Source: CAWUIH01 sp963922495 (GTDB taxonomy: Bacteria; Pseudomonadota; Gammaproteobacteria; Coxiellales; Coxiellaceae). From it: 11,491 nucleotides of DNA. Of this stretch, positions 8,037 through 11,491 are shown piece after piece. The stretch's first letter is position 1; every line of letters starts with the position of its first letter. The notes beneath the pieces were generated by a model, which was given only the letters and a program-made list of their open reading frames with translations, was not told the DNA's origin and made no database searches. The position numbers were made by a program, and so were the translations under genes. The stretch is taken from positions 1 through 11,491 of the forward strand of contig CAWUIH010000049.1 of the NCBI GenBank assembly GCA_963922495.1, written 5' to 3'.

Positions 8037-8084
8037 AATAAAAATTTCGACGTCACTTTATTAGTGATGAGAAAAATTTTTATT
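8037..8084. other. internal hairpin of the MITE-like element, possible bidirectional terminator
   Basis: An 11-bp A/T stem (8037-8047 with 8074-8084) encloses an asymmetric internal loop and a 6-bp stem CGTCAC/GTGATG (8051-8056, 8064-8069, one G.U) with a TTTATTA loop. The T-rich 3' arm (TTTTTATTT, 8077-8085), and the T-rich arm read from the other strand, could act as a weak intrinsic terminator in either direction. It adjoins a 7-bp stem ACGCGAT/ATCGCGT (8002-8008, 8030-8036). Confidence 0.45.
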
Positions 8085-8124
8085 TAGCAAGCTGAATCAA
8101 GAAGCTATGCCAGAAATCGTGATC

Positions 8125-8141
8125 CAACTGCTTTTTCTAGG
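8125..8141 (-). repeat. right terminal inverted repeat of the MITE-like element
   Basis: CAACTGCTTTTTCTAGG, whose reverse complement differs from the left repeat at one position (C for T). Confidence 0.7.
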
Positions 8142-8146
8142 TTTAA
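8142..8146. repeat. right copy of 5-bp direct repeat TTTAA
   Basis: Directly abuts the outer end of the right inverted repeat and matches 7979-7983 in the same orientation, as a target-site duplication would. Confidence 0.55.
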
Positions 8147-8185
8147 TGCCGTGTCTTCATTAAATTTTTTTGGGAGTCTTACCAT

Positions 8186-9250
8186 ATGCCTTTAATTACA
8201 TTACGCCAACTACTTGATCATGCTGCGGAACACCATTATGGCGTACCGGCCTTCAATGTAAATAATTTAGAACAAGTCCGTGCCATTATGGAAGCTGCTG
8301 ATGAAATGAAAAGTCCGGTTATTCTACAAGCATCTGCAGGGGCGCGTAAATATGCCGGTCCAGCATTTATTCATTCATTAATGTTAGCAGCTAAAACTGA
8401 ATGGCCACATATTCCCATTTGTATGCACCAGGATCACGGCGCGTCACCCGATGTGTGTCAACGTTCAATACAACTTGGTTTCACATCCGTGATGATGGAC
8501 GGCTCACTAAAGGAAGATCAAAAAACACCCTCTGATTTTAACTACAATGTTGCGGTCACTGCTCTGACTACAAAGATAGCACATGCCTGTGGTGTTTCAG
8601 TGGAGGGCGAATTGGGGTGCTTAGGATCACTTGAAACATCTCGTGCCGCTGATGAAGACGGCTCCGGTGCAGAAGGAGAGCTATCACGCGAACAAATGCT
8701 GACAGACCCCGAACAGGCTGCCGAATTTGTCAAAAAGACTGAAGTTGACGCCCTAGCGATTGCAATCGGCACTAGCCATGGTGCATATAAATTCTCAAAA
8801 CCACCCACAGGCGAGGTATTGGTGATTAAACGCATTAAGGAAATTCATAAACGAATTCCCGATACCCATTTAGTGATGCACGGCTCATCTTCTGTTCCCC
8901 AAGATTGGTTACAAATTATTAATGAATTCGGCGGTACCATTCCCGAAACCTACGGCGTTCCGGTTGAAGAAATACAACGAGGCATTAGGCATGGTGTCCG
9001 CAAAGTGAATATTGATACCGATTTGCGCTTAGCCTCCACCGGAGCTATTCGCCGTTATCTAGCTGAAAATCCAGCACAATTTGATCCCAGGAAATATTTA
9101 ATGGAAGCACTGGTTGCAATGAAAAGTATTTGTAAACAGCGCTTCGAGGCATTTGGCTCTGCTGGACACGCTGAAAAAATTAAGGTAGCTTCGCTTGAGA
9201 ACATGTCAATACGCTATAGAAATGGTGAGCTGTCACCCCGTGTAGAATAA
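8186..9250 (+). CDS. fba: Class II (metal-dependent) fructose-1,6-bisphosphate aldolase, CbbA-type
   Basis: Zn-dependent aldolase splitting fructose-1,6-bisphosphate into dihydroxyacetone phosphate and glyceraldehyde-3-phosphate, feeding Gap encoded upstream. The 354-residue length and motifs fit the CbbA/class IIB branch, not the longer E. coli FbaA. PAFNVNN (21-27) opens the barrel. CMHQDHG (79-85) supplies catalytic Asp83 and Zn ligand His84; VEGELGCLGSLE (139-150) supplies a metal-site Glu and probable catalytic Glu150; IGTSHGAYKF (194-203) gives His198; VMHGSSS (230-236) gives His232; KVNIDTDLR (273-281) binds phosphate. GGGAG (8172-8176), 9 bases before the ATG, is a good ribosome-binding site. 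It lies 202 bases from pyk, of which 163 are explained by the MITE-like insertion and its duplication. I see no strong promoter of its own, so it may rely on read-through from tkt or a promoter within the element. Confidence 0.96.
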   Translation: MPLITLRQLLDHAAEHHYGVPAFNVNNLEQVRAIMEAADEMKSPVILQASAGARKYAGPAFIHSLMLAAKTEWPHIPICMHQDHGASPDVCQRSIQLGFTSVMMDGSLKEDQKTPSDFNYNVAVTALTTKIAHACGVSVEGELGCLGSLETSRAADEDGSGAEGELSREQMLTDPEQAAEFVKKTEVDALAIAIGTSHGAYKFSKPPTGEVLVIKRIKEIHKRIPDTHLVMHGSSSVPQDWLQIINEFGGTIPETYGVPVEEIQRGIRHGVRKVNIDTDLRLASTGAIRRYLAENPAQFDPRKYLMEALVAMKSICKQRFEAFGSAGHAEKIKVASLENMSIRYRNGELSPRVE

Positions 9251-9253
9251 TAA

Positions 9254-9278
9254 CTACTGAGGAACGATTCCTCAGTAG
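9254..9278. terminator. perfect 11-bp hairpin between fba and gspD
   Basis: CTACTGAGGAA (9254-9264) pairs perfectly with TTCCTCAGTAG (9268-9278) across a CGA loop, starting 4 bases after the fba stop. There is no T tract on the plus strand (CAGCGACAAC follows); on the minus strand TTATTATT follows. It may be a 3'-end stabiliser, a non-canonical terminator or an operator, and the terminator label is only the most likely use. Confidence 0.45.
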
Positions 9279-9322
9279 CAGCGACAACAGACTCTAAAAG
9301 GCCAATTAAAACCAGTGTCTTT

Positions 9323-9351
9323 TACTGGAAAGAATGTTGTACTGAGAGAAT
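9323..9351 (+). repeat. tandem TACTG-AGAAT motif before gspD
   Basis: TACTGGAAAGAAT (9323-9335) and TACTGAGAGAAT (9340-9351) are near-identical copies 17 bases apart, just before the gspD ATG. A related TACTGAGGAA lies in the hairpin at 9255. Spacing and position could suit a regulator, but the repeat is short and may be chance. Confidence 0.25.
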
Positions 9352-9360
9352 ATTCCTTTA

Positions 9361-11301
9361 ATGAACAATCGCTTGCGAATATTATTACAAGGTGCTTTTT
9401 TTGCACTAGCCATCTGCCCTCCTAGCTTTGGTGCTACTACTGCTGTGACACCTCGTGCTACGGTTAAGTCTTCGCAAATAAACCTTCATAAAAAGGTAAT
9501 CAGACGTCAAATATGGAATTTTCAACGCGCGGATATACGATCTGTAATTCAAACGGTTGCCGATTTGACCCACAAAAATTTTATTATTGACCCGCGGGTT
9601 GAGGGCAAAGTCACTATGCTGTCTAAAAAGCCCATGACAATGGGTGAATTGTATTCTGCGTTTTTGTCCATGTTGCAAACTCTGAATTTCGCCGCTATTC
9701 CCGCCGGTGATGTCATCAAAATTGTTCCCGCTATGCAAGCCAAACAATTCAGTGGCGCGACATTTCAAACAACACATATCACTTCGAACCAAGAAATCGT
9801 TGTTCGCGTAATAACGGTAAATAATATCTCCAGCCAGCAATTAGTTCCGGTGCTACGCCCACTAGTCGAAGAATGGGGCAGCATTAGCGCCTACAGACCC
9901 TCCAATACCATCATTTTGACGGGCAGCTCTGCTAATGTGACTCGACTCATGAACATCGTACATAGCATGGACAATAAAAATTCCAGTAGCATTACTGTCA
10001 TTCATTTACATTATGCACAAGCAAGTAAAATAGCGGCAATGATAGAGAGGCTCCAAAGCGCTAATCACTCCCAAGGAATAACCAACAACTTCTCAATTTC
10101 AGCTGACGATGACAATAATTCTATTCTGGTAAGTGGAAATACAGTTAATCAAACCAAGGTAAAAAAATTGATTGCCTCGTTAGATACCGCAGAAAATGGC
10201 TCACGTATTACCACTCAGGTTGTTTATTTAAATTACCTAAGCGCTGCAAAAATTGCACCAATTTTAAATAAAATTGCATCGGGAAATCTTGGGAAAAGTG
10301 ACAATACCACAAAAAATAGCATAAATCACTTTAGCACTAGCACAAGTTCCGGTCAAAAAATAATTTCTATCGAGCCAGTAGTTGAAAATAATGCGCTAAT
10401 TCTCAATGGACCTCTCGAAGAGATCCATTCTTTACAGGCTGTCATAAAACACCTCGATGTTCGACCTGATCAAGTTCTTGTGCAAGCCATCATTGTTCAA
10501 GTCGATCAGGGTCTTCTTAACAAACTGGGAATTGAATGGGGCTCCACAAATCCGAATGTTAATGCTGAAGTTATCACTCCAGACACTTTTCCTCGCGGAA
10601 TTGGCTTTATTCCTCACGGAAATCTACAAGTATTGGTTCAAGCATTAAACACTAGCACCTCAACTAACGTGTTGGCAACGCCTTCCATTGTGGTACTTAA
10701 CAACAAACCTGCGATCATTAGTGACGGAAAAAACGTTGGGATTTTAAATCGATCCTATGAGGATACCTCGGATAATTCCACGGCACCATTTAACACCTAC
10801 GACCGTAAAGACGTCACACTGCAATTGAAAGTGACACCACAAATTACCCCAAATAATACTGTCAGTCTTGAAATCGATCAGCAAAATAATTCACTCGATC
10901 CCGAAGTAGCATCAACACCAGATAACCCGACATTTGACACTAGCAAAATTAAAACAAATGTCTTGGTCAACAGTGGTGATGTGCTGGTTCTGGGTGGACT
11001 AATTTCAAATAATGACAAAGAGACTCTCAATAAGATACCACTGTTAGGCAGCATTCCAATTATAGGAAAACTCTTTCAATACAAAAACCATGAGCGTGAA
11101 AAAAAGAATTTAATGGTATTTATACGACCTATAATTTTAAAAAACAAATCCGATATCGTTCGCGAAACCTCAGATAAATATAATTATATGCGAAATTTAC
11201 AGTGGCATAGAAAATACGGTGCTTCACAACAACTCGGCTCCCCAGTGTTGCCCGCACTCAAAAATAAAAATACTATTCGGTTGCCACCTCCTTTCGAGTG
11301 A
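9361..11301 (+). CDS. gspD: Type II secretion system secretin GspD (outer-membrane channel)
   Basis: Outer-membrane secretin through which folded exoproteins leave the periplasm. The 646-residue product starts with a signal peptide (basic MNNRLR, hydrophobic core to about 20, likely cleavage near SFGA, 22-25). Periplasmic domains follow: N0 (about 50-130, with FIIDPRVEGKVTM), N1 (about 145-205), N2 (about 210-276) and N3 (about 283-368, with a Ser/Thr/Asn-rich insert at 305-332). The secretin core (about 370-595) contains VLVQAIIVQV, NVLATPSIVVLNN (436-448), VTLQLKVTPQIT and the signature IPLLGSIPIIGKLF (559-572). A 50-residue tail is the likely pilotin-binding S region. N0-N3 and the absence of AMIN domains argue against PilQ. 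The segment between GIEW (390-393) and GNLQVL (420-425) is short, suggesting a reduced gate. The Shine-Dalgarno is weak (GAGAG, about 12 bases away). No other gsp gene is visible beside it. Confidence 0.93.
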   Translation: MNNRLRILLQGAFFALAICPPSFGATTAVTPRATVKSSQINLHKKVIRRQIWNFQRADIRSVIQTVADLTHKNFIIDPRVEGKVTMLSKKPMTMGELYSAFLSMLQTLNFAAIPAGDVIKIVPAMQAKQFSGATFQTTHITSNQEIVVRVITVNNISSQQLVPVLRPLVEEWGSISAYRPSNTIILTGSSANVTRLMNIVHSMDNKNSSSITVIHLHYAQASKIAAMIERLQSANHSQGITNNFSISADDDNNSILVSGNTVNQTKVKKLIASLDTAENGSRITTQVVYLNYLSAAKIAPILNKIASGNLGKSDNTTKNSINHFSTSTSSGQKIISIEPVVENNALILNGPLEEIHSLQAVIKHLDVRPDQVLVQAIIVQVDQGLLNKLGIEWGSTNPNVNAEVITPDTFPRGIGFIPHGNLQVLVQALNTSTSTNVLATPSIVVLNNKPAIISDGKNVGILNRSYEDTSDNSTAPFNTYDRKDVTLQLKVTPQITPNNTVSLEIDQQNNSLDPEVASTPDNPTFDTSKIKTNVLVNSGDVLVLGGLISNNDKETLNKIPLLGSIPIIGKLFQYKNHEREKKNLMVFIRPIILKNKSDIVRETSDKYNYMRNLQWHRKYGASQQLGSPVLPALKNKNTIRLPPPFE

Positions 11302-11491
11302 AAAAAGACTCATGACAAAGATGACTCTGGCGCTTGTTCAAACAATCTGCACCATGCTTAGAGCATATACTCGACTTTGCTTTGCGTCTCTACAAGCATC
11401 TAATTGATTTAAACACCGATTTCCACAGAACATATAACGTAAGCCCTCGAGAATCTCCCCCTTACATGGGATAAAATTATTTTTATCATGA
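11302..11491. other. non-coding tail after gspD, with a palindrome at the window edge
   Basis: No recognisable gene. A 31-codon frame at 11312-11407 has no ribosome-binding site or family features. A weak sigma70-like pair, TTGCTT (11377-11382) and TCTAAT (11399-11404) with 16-base spacing, could serve a gene beyond the window. At 11465-11490, CATG and ATAAAA arms pair with TTTTAT and CATG around TTAT, with a two-base GG bulge. An ATG at 11488 sits at the edge and cannot be judged. No terminator with a G/C-rich stem was seen after gspD. Confidence 0.4.

Larger units (their letters stand above)
7984..8141. mobile_element. 158-bp MITE-like element with CCTAG inverted termini, possibly IS1380-related
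   Basis: The sequence shows a 158-bp stretch bounded by 17-bp terminal inverted repeats (one mismatch, G.U-compatible in RNA) and flanked on both sides by TTTAA. It has no credible open reading frame, so it would be non-autonomous. Similarity between the ends continues imperfectly for about ten more bases, past one gap. IS1380-family elements such as ISEcp1 have ends beginning CCTAG and leave A/T-rich 4-5-bp target duplications; the match to that pattern suggests the source of transposition functions (inference). The interior can fold into two stems (8002-8036 and 8037-8084). If excised with one TTTAA copy, pyk and fba would be 39 bases apart. The main alternative is a native structured intergenic or 3'-UTR element; copies elsewhere in the genome would decide. 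Confidence 0.6.

Noticed and set aside
9312..9328. CCAGT/ACTGG stem as a terminator before gspD
   Set aside because: Only 5 bp, no T tract after it, and it lies just ahead of the gene it would have to spare.
9406..9840. 144-codon open frame antisense to gspD
   Set aside because: Lies entirely opposite the signal peptide and N0 domain of gspD; the product resembles no family I know.
11312..11407. 31-codon open frame after gspD
   Set aside because: No Shine-Dalgarno, no recognisable sequence, and length expected by chance.
1..11491. CRISPR arrays, tRNA or rRNA genes, prophage or defence genes
   Set aside because: No regularly spaced repeats, cloverleaf-like sequence or relevant protein motifs were seen on either strand.

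Overview
The window reads as chromosomal housekeeping DNA of a moderately A+T-rich gammaproteobacterium. The order tkt-gap-pgk-pyk-fba, a gap of the 'INDLGD' subtype, a PykA-type pyruvate kinase and a general-secretion secretin fit the Legionellales (Legionella/Coxiella/Aquicella-like bacteria) best. That placement is inferred from gene order and recalled family sequences, not from a search.

Layout. Positions 1-101 hold the 3' end of an unrecognised rightward gene, followed by a plausible intrinsic terminator. Positions 315-2147 hold glmS on the minus strand, convergent with that fragment. A compact intergenic region (2148-2302) separates glmS from a rightward carbon-metabolism operon; it carries a good sigma70 promoter for tkt and a possible extended -10 promoter for glmS placed inside the tkt promoter spacer. 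Then come tkt (transketolase), gap (glyceraldehyde-3-phosphate dehydrogenase), pgk (phosphoglycerate kinase) and pyk (pyruvate kinase). Gap/pgk and pgk/pyk each overlap by 8 bases with the same ATGNGTAA junction. After a 202-base gap comes fba (class II fructose-bisphosphate aldolase), then a perfect 11-bp hairpin, then gspD (type II secretion secretin). The last 190 bases hold no recognisable gene.

How the genes work together. Fba, Gap, Pgk and Pyk cover lower and middle glycolysis/gluconeogenesis. Tkt links this to the non-oxidative pentose phosphate pathway through fructose-6-phosphate and glyceraldehyde-3-phosphate. GlmS draws fructose-6-phosphate into amino-sugar synthesis for peptidoglycan and LPS, so the divergent pair shares a metabolite pool. 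GspD is unrelated: it is the outer-membrane channel of protein secretion.

The most interesting non-genic object lies between pyk and fba. It is a 158-bp element (7984-8141) with 17-bp terminal inverted repeats beginning CCTAG, flanked by a 5-bp direct repeat TTTAA. It looks like a non-autonomous miniature transposon, and its ends resemble those of IS1380-family elements. Removing it with one TTTAA copy would put fba 39 bases after pyk, as expected for a continuous operon. Otherwise the window is conventional; no new multi-gene system, CRISPR array, tRNA or rRNA was found.
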